NCBI GenBank assembly: GCA_029204225.1
Contig: CM055092.1
Span: forward strand, 25,320,460 to 25,384,459
From: Diphasiastrum complanatum
Lineage: Eukaryota; Streptophyta; Lycopodiopsida; Lycopodiales; Lycopodiaceae
DNA: 64,000 nt
Direction of reading: 5' to 3'
This document shows positions 31,803 through 42,269 of the stretch, piece after piece. The notes below the pieces were generated by a model. The model was given only the letters and a program-made list of their open reading frames with translations, did not search any database and had not been told where the DNA came from. Made by a program: the position numbers and the translations under genes. How positions within the stretch are numbered: the first letter of the stretch is position 1; every line of letters begins with the position of its first letter.

Positions 31803-32137
31803 TGTGGTGGAAATTGAAGGACGGTAAAGCTTTCATGCTTATTATCCTTAATATATCAGATACACAGATTGGAAACATAGTTGAAGCTAAAATGTCAAAA
31901 GAAGTTTGGGACATTTTGAACTCACTATATGATGTGAAGGACGTAACTACTAAGTTACATCTACGAAGGAAATTCTCCACATTCAAAATGTCTACTGGTG
32001 ATTCTCTTCATATACACATTAACCTAATTAAGAATCTCTTGCAACAAATGGCCATTGTCGGATCAGTCATAGACAATCAAGATACAATTATGACATTGCT
32101 TTCAAGCTTGCTCTCTACATATACGAAAACTGGGTGA
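31803..32137 (+). pseudogene. Old copia Gag fragment (family B)
   Basis: Encodes a UBN2-type Gag core: WWKLKDGKAFMLIILNISD, EVWDILNSLYD, a KLHLRRKFSTFKM stretch and so on. The N-terminal part of Gag is missing and replaced by the palindrome cluster. The frame ends shortly after LLSSLLSTYTKTG. Minus-strand sister copy at 48473-48727. Clearly a different copia family from elements 1 and 2. Confidence 0.75.
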
Positions 32138-32369
32138 TGATTATATCGACACACACAGGTTTATCTCTTACTAGAGTTATCACTATGTTCTTGCAGAAGA
32201 TAATCGAATAAGTCGAGACACTCCGACTATTTCCTCCTCTCTGGCTCTATATGTCAACAATGGCTCTAAGTGACAGAAGCAGAAAAGTTCCTAGAAGGCT
32301 GCAACGAATCAGAAACAGACTCAAAGTCAAGCACAATCATCAGATCCATAATCAGCTAAGAGGGTGTTT

Positions 32370-32411
32370 TGTATATATTGCAAGCATAATAACCATGAGA
32401 TCAAGGATTGT
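32370..32411 (+). pseudogene. Copia zinc knuckle (family B)
   Basis: In one frame the sequence reads CIYCKHNNHEIKDC, a perfect C-x2-C-x4-H-x4-C zinc knuckle. It lies between the Gag core (ends 32137) and the protease relic (32489), but in a different frame from the latter and followed by a stop (GAACAATAA). Confidence 0.65.
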
Positions 32412-32488
32412 CGAATTCTCCAAGTGAAGAATGTAGCCAAGCAACTTGAACAATAAGCAAACACAATTTCATCATCTTCCAGGTCGAA

Positions 32489-32875
32489 GTGGACGAAGGT
32501 GCATTCATGGTCAAAGATCAAAGCGCACTTTTGGATGATTCATGGTTTTTTTATTATGGAACAACTCAAAACATGACCAATAAACGTGAGATCTTCAACT
32601 CCTACACACCTTACAACATGAAGAAATGTGTTGATCTTGGTGACAATAGTACTCACACTATTGAAGGTGAAGGTACTATAAGATCACGATTCCAGCATGA
32701 TCAATTCAAATTACTATTAAAAGTCTTATATGTTTCTAAACTCTCTACAAATCTGTTATCAGTAAGTAGAATTATAGATTTAGGTCATAAGGTAGAATTC
32801 GAATTTGATCAATGCAAAATTATTGATAGGAGTGATAAGATCCTTGCACTCAACAAGAGGCAGAGTTACTTATAG
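32489..32875 (+). pseudogene. Copia protease-region relic (family B), second copy
   Basis: 128 codons nearly identical to 428-814, with the same WFFYYGTTQ-x-MT in place of the DSG active site. Both copies share the dead site and the downstream monomer joint, so they are duplicates of one locus rather than two insertions. Confidence 0.7.
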
Positions 32876-32904
32876 AGATTGGCACACTATTATTCTGAGT
32901 CTAG

Positions 32905-35520
32905 TCAAGCCTTGAAAACCTCTTTTCTATTCAATAAAGTGTGAAGGATTTCAAATGGTGTCAGTAGAACTAGAATAATTCTCAAAGGACTAAACTTGTT
33001 TACACATGATGGAGTGTATATATACAGAAGGTTGGTAATAAGTGCATAAATTTTGGTTTTCAGTTTCAAGCAAAATTCATAAAAAGTACGTGTATGAGCT
33101 TCACTAGCATTTGTGCAAAATGAGTCGAATTTCAAACTTATATATTAGACAAATTGCTTCTTTGCCAATTATGGGAAAAAAACTACAAAACATATACATT
33201 ACTATTAAACACGATCTCTGAATCTTCTTGAAGGGTCAATAATTAACTAGAGCTTCGATGAGGGTTGAACCTTCACCAAAGAACTACCCCCGCAGAAGTA
33301 CTATAAATAATCATGCTTCACATGGTTTTAACCCTCTCTTGAGTCAATTTTGATGTTTAGTGTCTATCAACTAGGTCCACGATGGTTCATAATGACATTG
33401 CACAGCAAACTTACGTATGATGCAAACTAACCCTCGCAAACCTCAAGTTAAGCAGATTGTACTATTTTGAATCAATGGTAAACTTTGCAAAGATTGGTTT
33501 GACTATTTTATTTAAAAAATAGCAATTCTGGTAATTTTTAGTCTCTTCATAATTAATTTTAAATGGTTTTACAAAATGTAACTATTTTGAACTTTTTATT
33601 TTATGCTTATTTTACATACATACATACATATGTATGTATAGTTATTGTGTTTTTAAGAGAAAATAGATAATTAACTATTGGAAAACAACAAAGTAAAGAA
33701 TAAAATAGATAGAAAAAAACATGGTGCTGATTTAGAAATAAGTTTAGGCTGCCAATGCTTTTGTAACTGACTATCCTTAAATAGAGCATTAAAGCACTCT
33801 CTATCTAAACATTTCAAAAAAACACTCCTAAAAACAAATGTCTGACATGATAAGAACTTATGTTGTAAACTTCAATTTCCCTGTAAACAATTTCATCTTA
33901 TCATAAATACCAAATCTCCAACTTTATGATCTTTTATATTCAATCTACAATCATGCCAAGCCTTACGCCATACATTTCTTATGACTAACGCAGCAACACA
34001 AAAAACTACCACCAATCAACTTTCGCTAGATTTTTTAGTATTTTAACAGTCTACTAATATGGATTTGAATAAATCTCTATCTAGATGTTGGATTCCGCGT
34101 GGATTATCCACGCATGGATAATCCACACAAATTCTTTTGACCATAAAAAAACCTTTGGTGCGAACCAAAATGTGTTTCGCTCCTAAATTAGAGAGAGAAA
34201 AACAGAGTATAGATGAGAGTGAGGATGAGATGCGGATGAATGTGATGAGAAGATTGATAGTGTTTAATTTTTAGCTCATTGATGGATGTTAATAGTATTG
34301 TCACTCTGTAATTGGAAATTTTTGGCAATTATTATATAATCCGCTATGACTTTAGTGGCAAATTGGGATCGAATGCCACCAGGCCAAAAATTGTCCCACT
34401 TCATTATTATTGTTGCTAGAAACACCAAATCATGTGTAGATGTTGCAAATTGTTTGATGGTTGGATCTGGAGAATCTGTGCATTGCTCCACAAAAGAAGT
34501 GCATAAGTTTTGGTTTTTAGTTTCAAGCAAAATTCATAAAAAGTACGTGTATGAGCTTCACTAGCATTTGTGCAAAATGAGTCGAATTTCAAACTTATAT
34601 ATTAGACAAATTGCTTCTTTGGCAATTATGGGAAAAAAACTACAAAACATATAGAGTACTATGGAACAAGATCTCAAAATCTACTTGAAGGGTCAATAAG
34701 TAACTAGAGCTTCGATGAGGGTTGAACCTTCACCAAAGAACAACTCCCGCATAACTACTACAAATAATCATGCTTCACATGGTTTTAACCCTCTCTCAAG
34801 TCAATTTTGATGTTTTGTGTCTGTCAACTAGGTCGACGATGGTTCATAATGACATTGCACATCAAACTTAGGTATGATGCAAACTAACCCTCGAAAAGCT
34901 CAATTTAAGCAGATTGTACTATTTTGAATCAATGGTAACCTTTGCAAAGATTGGTTTGACTATTTTATTTAAAAAATAGCCATTCTGGTAATTTCTAGTC
35001 TTTTTATGTTTAATTTTAAATTGTTTTACATAATGTAACTATGTTGAACTTTTTATTTTATGCTTTTTTTTTGTACATACATACATATGTATGTATAGTT
35101 ATTGTGTTTTTCAGAGAAAATAGAGAATTAACTATCGGAAAACAACAAAGTAAATAATGAAATAGATAGAAAAAAACATGGTGCTGATTTAGAAATAAGT
35201 TTAGGCTGCCAATGCTTTTGTAATTGATTGTCATTAAATAGAGCATTAAAGCACTCTCTATCTAAACATTTCAAAAATAGCACTCCTAAAAACAAGATGT
35301 CTGACATGATAAGAACTTATGTTGTAAACTTCAATTTCCCCGTAAACAATTTCATCTTATCATAAATACCAAATCTCCAACTTTATGATCTTTTCTATTC
35401 AATCTTCGATCATGCCAAGCCTTACGACATTAATTTTTTATGACTAATGCATCAACACAAAAACTACCACCAATTAACTTTCGCTAGATTACTAATATGG
35501 ATTTGAATAAATCTCTATCT
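32905..35520 (-). repeat. Two diverged monomers in array orientation
   Basis: The first monomer runs about 32.9-34.56 kb and the second about 34.56-35.52 kb. Neither has the solo LTR/AP2 insert. The (ATAC)n...GTATGTATAG tracts, gypsy-integrase relics and GTGGATTATCCACGCATGG palindrome (about 34098) are present. The second ends abruptly at 35520, where TCTGATGCCTTAG sequence shared with 57021 begins. These support an ancestral ~1.5-kb period. Confidence 0.75.
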
Positions 35521-35708
35521 CTGATGCCTTAGAAGGGTGATCAAGAACTTCAAGAACCACTTCGGAGGATAATTGCACCACCAAGAACAAAAAATAGAGA
35601 GACACTACCAAAAAGATAGAAAGAAAAACACAACACTACATAGGGTTGGAATTTTTAAGTAGCATTTAGCTCTTTCCTTTCAAGATTCAATCCTTGGAAG
35701 TACAATTG

Positions 35709-35741
<33 letters not shown>

Positions 35742-35820
35742 GTGTGTGCACTTTTCTATGTTTATATATATTTATATATTTATTGGTGTATGTGTGTGTG
35801 TGTGTGTGTATCAACTGAAT
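35521..35820. repeat. Junction segment with (TG)n microsatellites
   Basis: AAGAACCACTTCGGAGG segment followed by two TG tracts (about 35709-35752 and 35788-35811). The same segment at 57021-57300 has shorter TG tracts. No gene seen. Confidence 0.7.
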
Positions 35821-37382
35821 CAAAGGTATCTAAAATGTTAGCTTATAACTTTACTTGGCTCATTATGTGGATCTCTCTCTCTCTCTTTCTCACTCAAATA
35901 ATTTGGAGTTTCTTAGACTAATTTGTTAGCATACATGCACAATAGGAGTCATGTCTGCTAAGTGCTAAATATTACTCCTTGAACCTAATGGAATCACCAT
36001 GCTCAATACCATTTCTCACAATTACCTAGAATCGAAGCAAAATAACACAAACGTAACTAATTGAAGAGCTATGAGCATTTGATTTACAAGGTATGATTTG
36101 CCAAGCTTCTTAAAAAATCCAACATTTTCAAAGCAGGCATGTAGTACATTCAATTTAAACAAGTAATGTTTTGTATAGTCTATTGAATGTAAGTTCCTAG
36201 TGCTTTAGAGCATATTGATGTTGAGAACTAGCATGAAGTACAATTTCCTTTTCCTGCAACATTTTCATTTGAAAGCAATCATATTCAATCCTTCTTGGAT
36301 AATAATAAAGCGAGTTGACTAGACATATATGGCCTAGAAACATGATTACAGTTTAAAGAGCATGGATTGAAGTCGCTAATATCTTAAGCATCAATACTTT
36401 TAGGCTAGAAGGGATTTTTAAAATTCTCACCATCTCCAACTCGTCCAAGGGAATATTTGCAAGCTCGTGTAGAAAGGTGAACTTGATTGTTTTGGTCGTT
36501 GGAACATCTTTCTCAACATCATCTACTAGTCCAAATAGGTCCCTATAAGCGAGTCTGCATTCTTCTTGTACTATTGCTGCTTTGTTGGGTGTTGCTAAAA
36601 GAACATATGAGTTTTCAACACATTGTTAAGCATATGGAAACACTTTGCTCTTTATTGGAAACAAACAACTAGAAATTTAGCTCAAATAAAGATACATGAT
36701 TAGATTTGAGCAACTATTTATGACATCTTGCTTTCTATAAATCTTGAGATGAAACGCACAACACTGCATGTATTAACACTACCTTTAGTAAACACGATTC
36801 GCTTCGCATGACCTGAAGATTTACTCTGATTGGATCTCGGAAGCAAAAGCTGTCTGCAGAAAATGAGAATCAAGAACATTTTTAGAAGCCACTGAACCAT
36901 TGCAAATTATCATTTTTACTCGAAACAAGGCAGAAGGAAATTTTGATTATTTGTCACCACTACATAACAACATATATGTGCCTTGAAATTTCCAGCCTTT
37001 TTCTACCATGACCACTAGTCTTCTTTTCAGGTGAACGTTCATGAAGAATTGCAGCTTCTACAAAACTCAAAGAAGAGTTTTTCCGACTCATGTACCGAAC
37101 TATATGAAAAAAGTCATCTTCATCGTATTTCTCCCACTGCAGACCAGGGAACTACAAATTATCACTTTTTATTTCTCACACGCATTAAAATCAAAAGACC
37201 CTTCTTCAAACATTTGGAGAGCAATGCGCTTTATAATGTGACCTAGCTGTATAACCCACTATATATAATAAAATTGACTTTAAATGCAGACGACACTCTG
37301 TACTCTAACCATACTAGTGGCATTTCAGACTCATAGTTTTCTAATGGGAAGTTAAGTTTCTAATGCTGACCTATCATAATTC
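35821..37382 (-). other. Gene-fragment block, minus orientation, partial
   Basis: Corresponds to the downstream half of the 57.3-58.9 kb block: exon R (about 36430-36600), exon Q (about 36795-36870), the KNSSLSF-type piece (37025-37145) and the AP2 exon c (37315-37382, with a 17-bp internal deletion removing the TCGGTGTGACC part). The block stops inside the intron just upstream of exon c, where it is fused to a retroelement. The same fusion point is carried by every tandem array unit. Confidence 0.65.
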
Positions 37383-37794
37383 CCGAGCCACACACACCAA
37401 TGTAGCTAGTTTTACCATATCTTGACAATTTGCTCACATCCACATGAAATTGCTCAAACATGAGATAGAAAAAGTAAAGTAAACTTGAAAAACACTTCCT
37501 TGATACTCCTTTGAGCTTACTTGAGTCTTCAATATGCTGTAAAATCATATCCATAACACCTTTGCCAATTACCTCTCCTTTGATGCTCTTGACTAGTTCC
37601 AAATTGCCAACTTCCCTTTTGACTAGTTGAAGCGCTTTGAGATCAACCTCTTGATCTTCAACTTGAACATTAAGGTCATTGAACAAAATTTGTCTTCTAG
37701 ATCCAATACTTGATTTTACAGCAAGATAACATCCATCCACTTGCATAGCTCCATGTACACAAGAAGATCCTCCATAAGATCTTTCACTCTTCAT
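37360..37794 (-). pseudogene. Second copy of the unknown retroelement domain
   Basis: 144 codons open. From LNVQVEDQEVDL onward it aligns with the extension of the element 1 ORF: EDQEVDL, LVKSIK-x-E, G-x-G-(V/I)-(M/L)-D, LQ-x-(I/L)-E-(D/G)-SSK, RKC, LM(F/Y)E and V-KLS are shared in order. The C-terminal GSGIM part is already host-derived AP2 intron/exon sequence. The piece is preceded by a copia integrase fragment on the same strand with a 4-bp overlap. Function unknown. The value is that the same domain occurs in two different retroelement contexts with clear divergence. Confidence 0.6.
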
Positions 37795-38531
37795 AAGAGT
37801 GGATACTCAAGATCCATTGCTTGGATCCACTCCTCTTCTTTCCTTGCTTGATCTACACTTGTAGGCTCATCCAAAGAGGCAACATAATTTCCAGAAACTA
37901 CTTGCTTACCCTTTTGATCATATGTGAGCCTAGAAGGTACTTGTCTTTCTCTTGATATTCTCCTTGGCTTTTGGCTTGATGAAGGTCCATCATCATCACC
38001 ATAAAAAATATCATCATTTTCATCAACATCAAGAATGTTAGTTACATCCACACTTCCATCAATCATGTTTGAGAAAACTTTTGGAATGTTCCCCTCATAA
38101 AAAATGACATCTCTACCAACAATCACCTTGTTAGTAGAAGCAATGTAAACCTTGTAGGCTTTACTCACATCACTATATCCAACAAAAATACCTCTGCTTG
38201 GAGATGGATCCTCCTTGGTCCTATCATCAAGAGTAATGTTGACATAGCATATGCATCCAAAGGTTCTTAGAAAGTTGACACTCGGCCTCCTCTTGAATAG
38301 CATCTCAAAAGGTGTCCTTCCATCCAAAATAGCACTCGGCCACCTATTGCACAAGAAATTGGCACACAACAAAGCTTGATCCCAAAATTGGTTTTCAAGA
38401 TTAGCACTTAACATCATAGCTTTAGCACTTTCACCTAAAGTCTTATTCTTCCTTTCAGCCACTCCATTTTGTTGTGGGGTCCTTGAAGGTACACACAAGG
38501 ACCCCACATATTGGCTAGCTTGAAGGTACAC
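37791..38531 (-). pseudogene. Copia integrase C-terminal fragment
   Basis: From SRTPQQNGVAERKNKTL (the integrase catalytic Glu region) through FWDQALLCANFLCNRWP, the GRRPSV-like KRRPSVNFLRTFGC and KAYKVYIAS, into the RT linker SRLTYDQKGKQVV and EEEWIQAMDLEY. The frame then ends and the unknown domain begins. Residues before SRTPQQNG are not integrase: CTTGAAGGTACACACA occurs twice (about 38483-38498 and 38518-38533) at the break. It is related to but clearly distinct from the integrase of element 2. Confidence 0.75.
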
Positions 38532-38533
38532 AC

Positions 38534-39819
38534 ATATTGGTGATCACGGGTGATGGAAGTGCGAGGTGGTGCCAGTTGGATGCCATTGGGCAAGATAGCG
38601 GACTTGCATTGGGCGAGCTACGTGTGGGACATGCAGAGGATGAATAACGGGTCAATAATCTCACTTTGGATGCTCTTGGTGAGTGGTGAGTGTGATGATT
38701 TTGTGATTTTACAGTTGGTAAGTCAATTCTAATCAAGTCATTGTAGCTGTGGAGCAGTGTATCAGGTTTGTCATCGTAGAGATACAGATCAACTGCCAGT
38801 TTGGGTAAGTCAAGTCAATTTGCCATATCAGTGTTGCATTAGGGATGTAGATTTCAGGGATGACAGGCTGTAGATCGTTTGGTTTTGGCCATGGAAGATC
38901 TCACAGGTTCACTTGGACGGATATTGGCATGCACCGTCATGTGAGGGACTTGATGGTGGCTTTGGAGTTCACATCTCAGTGTATTCTGAGGGAGTGGTTT
39001 GGAACCATTCACAGGAGTAGCTTGGAGCTAGCTTGGGCGAATACAGGTGGGCACTACAGGGTAGATGCCCAAATCTTTGTGATCAGAGATGGCATTGAAA
39101 TACTTGGTAGGGATAACACTACAGGATGATATGGGATGATCATCAGGGGGCAGCTATTTCATACTGGACTTGAGTCATTGGCATGGACATGAATTACAGG
39201 TGGGATTCATGATGGAATCAAAACACTGCAAATGCAAATGGACAAAGTGTGAAGCTTTGAGAGCCAGCTCTAGGTTGGAGAGCCGATGGAGATCGCACGA
39301 GGTGTGATTGGAGGGCAAAAACTATGATGGGTGTTTTGCTAGTGATCTACTACTGCAGGGGACACTGATCGCGTGGACTTCATGGTGTACTCATTTGGGA
39401 GTACATGTTGGCATTACAGCAAGGGGCCAATTTTGGACATTGGCATCGATGGGGAGGCATCTACCATCACGGGCATGGATAAGCTATCTATAGCTTTCAT
39501 GCAGTTGGCTGTATTTGCAAGAGTCTAGGCTTGGCACAGGTATTGGAATTTCCATGGTGCAGATTCTCAAGTGGTGAGATCAGGGATAAGCCTAGAGGAA
39601 GTCACTCTGAGCTATATACCTCAGTACGAGGGATACCTCAGTACGAGGGATCAACTTTCAAGTTTTATTGGACAGTTGGATATGCTTGGATGTGAGAGCA
39701 TCTTGGTATAGGTGCAGGCCATGGTTGAGGACGTGATTTGGTGACCAATGGTGTAGCAAAGGATCTACAAGGTGGCATAGGTGCTGGTACGACAGGATAC
39801 TACTTATGGGCAGGCCTTG
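38534..39819. repeat. Unassigned repeat R2, left part (target of element 2)
   Basis: About 1.3 kb of mixed-composition sequence with no recognised protein. Its end (about 39650-39819) and the sequence right of element 2 (46247-46690) form one continuous repeat; an inverted copy is at about 61.64-62.28 kb. Short open frames exist (for example 38860-39129) but show no motif and are not called genes. Confidence 0.55.
39815..39819. repeat. Target-site duplication CCTTG, left of element 2
   Basis: Matches 46247-46251. The unoccupied site is present in inverted form near 62101-62122, where CCTTG occurs once. Confidence 0.93.
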
Positions 39820-40474
39820 TGTGAAAAATACAGATCCTAAGTGGATCTAAACTCCAAGATCATTGGCTTGAATGCTTGCACTCCAAACTACATAAGCTAG
39901 GAATTGGCAACACATTCTATGCTACCTAGAATGCAAAGAACTTGATCAAAAAGCATTTATCACAAATGGAAACTTCCATAAACATCAAGTGCGGCCCAAA
40001 ATAGCATTATACAGTCCATAATACATCAGCCTACCACTTTTGGAAAGCACCTAAGATCATACACAATAGCTTGAAGACAATACACACAACAATGCTCTCA
40101 ATGGAGGAAGAAACAATGACAATGATCTATTGATCTCAATGAAGCATACAAAAGGTTTCTCCAACCTGTTCTCCACGACTTCCCTACTATTTATGGATGA
40201 GGAAGATGACTCTCTCTCCTCTCTCTAGAAGGTACTTGACCCTAGATATTCCCTATATAGGAAAAATAGCTAAAAATGGCTTATATGACCAAAATACATC
40301 AAAATGGTCTCATTTTGAAGGGTATGAAGTTTGACACTTCATCATACTGAAAAAATACAGTAAATAAAAACATTGTGGCCTGGTTCACACGTGTGAAACT
40401 CCAGAACCAAAACTATTTACAATTTTAGCCAATTTAGGCCTCAAACTAGCTAGGAAATGTTGACAATTTTCACA
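39820..40474 (-). mobile_element. 3' LTR of element 2
   Basis: 655 bp, TGTGAAAAATAC...TTTTCACA as read on the plus strand; no difference from 45592-46246 was found by eye. Palindrome TTCACACGTGTGAA at 40384-40397. Confidence 0.93.
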
Positions 40475-40487
40475 CTCCCTCTTCAAC
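40475..40487 (-). promoter_or_regulatory. Polypurine tract of element 2
   Basis: CTCCCTCTTCAAC on plus, that is GTTGAAGAGGGAG on the element strand, abutting the 3' LTR. Confidence 0.85.
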
Positions 40488-40581
40488 ATTGGATGCTAGT
40501 TTCAACATAGTCTTTGAGCACATTCCAAGATTAGATCTATGCATTAAATATAGGTCCTTTCCCAATGGTTTGGTGAAGATA

Positions 40582-41256
40582 TCAGCCACACACTCCTTTG
40601 AAGAGACATGTTGAAGCTCCACCTCTTTGGCAATGATCTCTCACAAAATGGTGAGCAATCTCAATGTGCTTGCTCCTTGCATGAAAAACAGGATTGCTTG
40701 CCAAGCTTTGGGCTGAAAGGTTATCACAAAGTATGATTGGAGTCTTCTCTGGTTCCAGCAAGTGAAGATCCAATAACATCCTCTTGATCCAAAGAATCTC
40801 CTTGGTGCATGTTGTTAATGCCTTGTACTCGGCTTCGGTGGAAGATAGAGAGATAGTTGGTTGCTTCTTTGATAGCCATGAGAGCACTCCATCTCCAAGA
40901 TAGATTGCAAAGGCACTTGTTGACTTCCTATCCATTTGATCACCTACAAAATCTGAATCTGAAAATCCACAAAGGTTAGGTGTAGTACCTCCATACAAGA
41001 TGCCAAAATCTCTAGATCCCGAGATGTATCTAAGTACTCTCTTTCCTAGCTTCCAATGAGCCTCACTAGGATCTTGCATAAATTGACTTAGTTTACCAAC
41101 CACAAAGCTTAGATCAGGTCTTGTGATGGTTAACCATATAAGAGATCCTATTAGCCTTCTATAGAGAGTAATGTCCTTGAAGGATCTTTCATTACTTCTT
41201 GTAGTTAGCTTTACATTTGATTCCATAGGAGTAGAAACAACTTTACAATCTTCCAT
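40582..41256 (-). CDS. Pol C-terminal part: end of RT and RNase H (broken)
   Basis: Same frame as 41344-42210 but separated from it by a stop codon. It contains the RT tail (YRRLIGSLIWLTITRPDL, FVVGKLSQFM) and RNase H motifs (LSWLSKKQPTISLSSTEAEYKAL, ILCDNLSAQSLA, ARSKHIEI-x-HHFVR). The last 20 or so residues are out of frame: the family-typical ECVADIFTKPLG end is found in the next frame, so a single-base frameshift lies near 40635. The start given is only an internal Met. In intact relatives this is part of one polyprotein. Confidence 0.8.
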   Translation of the reverse strand: MEDCKVVSTPMESNVKLTTRSNERSFKDITLYRRLIGSLIWLTITRPDLSFVVGKLSQFMQDPSEAHWKLGKRVLRYISGSRDFGILYGGTTPNLCGFSDSDFVGDQMDRKSTSAFAIYLGDGVLSWLSKKQPTISLSSTEAEYKALTTCTKEILWIKRMLLDLHLLEPEKTPIILCDNLSAQSLASNPVFHARSKHIEIAHHFVRDHCQRGGASTCLFKGVCG

Positions 41257-41343
41257 ATGAAACCTTTTTAGAATAGAGTTAACATACTTTTCTTGACATA
41301 TGAATGTAGATTTAGAAGTTCTAATAATCTCTATTCCTAAGAT

Positions 41344-42210
41344 CTAATGAAGTTTACCAAGATCTTGAATTTCAAACTCTCTTTTGAGTGCCATCTTGAT
41401 TTCATCTATATCTAGATTGTTACCACCACTTAAGATAATGTCATCAACATAGATCAAAAGTAAAGTGATATCATTTTCATTCAATCTAAAGTAGAGAGAA
41501 TGATCATACTCACTCATAACAAAGTTTTGAGAAAGTAAGAAGGAATTGAGCTTAGCATACCAACTCCTTGGTGCTTGCTTTAGCCCATACAAACTCTTTT
41601 GGAGATAGCACACATGATTAGGCTCATCATGTGAAACATAGCCCTCGGGTTGCTCCATGTAAATATCTTCTTCAAGATCACCATTCAAGAAGGCATTAGT
41701 AACATCCATTTGCCACATATCCCAATCATAAAGAGTTGCAAGAGAGATTAGGATTCGAATAGTTACCATCTTTGCCACGGGTGCAAAGGTCTCATCATAG
41801 TCAATACCATATTCTTGAGCATACCCCTTTGCCACCAACCTTGCCTTGTACTTGTTGATTGATCCATCTTGATTTGTCTTGATCTTGAAGATCCACTTAC
41901 AACCAATTGCCTTCTTGTCCTTTGGAAGCTTTACCAACCTCCATGTGTTGCTTTTGATGAGTGCTTGATGCTCATGATCCATGGCTTGGATCCATTCCTT
42001 CTTTTGAATTGCTTCACCTACACAAGTTGGTTCATCAAAAGAGGTAAGAAAAGCAAGGTTAGAGTTGTCCACCACTTGCTTTCCTTTTTCATCATAGGTT
42101 AGCCTTGATGGCTTAGCCCTTTGCCTTTGAGTCTTCCTTGAAGTTTGCTTTGGAGTGGCATCTCCATCTTCATCCAAGACATCTTGCACATCATGATGAT
42201 TAGTAGGCAC
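41344..42210 (-). CDS. Copia reverse transcriptase (internal part of Pol, broken)
   Basis: 288 codons with the linker (SRLTYDEKGKQVV, EWIQAMDHEHQAL), then RT: WIFKIKTNQDG, KARLVAKGYAQ, DYDETFAPVAKM, MDVTNAFLNGDL, SLYGLKQAPRSWY and catalytic LLIYVDDIIL, ending at DLGKLH followed by TAG. In copia RTs an aromatic residue and LGIE normally follow this point. Here ILGIEI is indeed read after the stop, so the TAG is a point nonsense change. The Met start is not biological: the frame joins the upstream Gag-PR-IN reading by a frameshift near 42298. Confidence 0.88.
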   Translation of the reverse strand: MPTNHHDVQDVLDEDGDATPKQTSRKTQRQRAKPSRLTYDEKGKQVVDNSNLAFLTSFDEPTCVGEAIQKKEWIQAMDHEHQALIKSNTWRLVKLPKDKKAIGCKWIFKIKTNQDGSINKYKARLVAKGYAQEYGIDYDETFAPVAKMVTIRILISLATLYDWDMWQMDVTNAFLNGDLEEDIYMEQPEGYVSHDEPNHVCYLQKSLYGLKQAPRSWYAKLNSFLLSQNFVMSEYDHSLYFRLNENDITLLLIYVDDIILSGGNNLDIDEIKMALKREFEIQDLGKLH

Positions 42211-42269
42211 ATCAACATCAACATCAACAACATTGGAAACATTCTCTTCATGAAAGATGACATCCCTAC

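Noticed and set aside
35694-35921. Val/Cys-rich frame over TG repeats (also 57212-57394)
   Set aside because: Microsatellite translation.
38860-39129. 89-codon plus-strand frame in repeat R2
   Set aside because: No motif and no support from the inverted R2 copy, which does not extend clearly over it.
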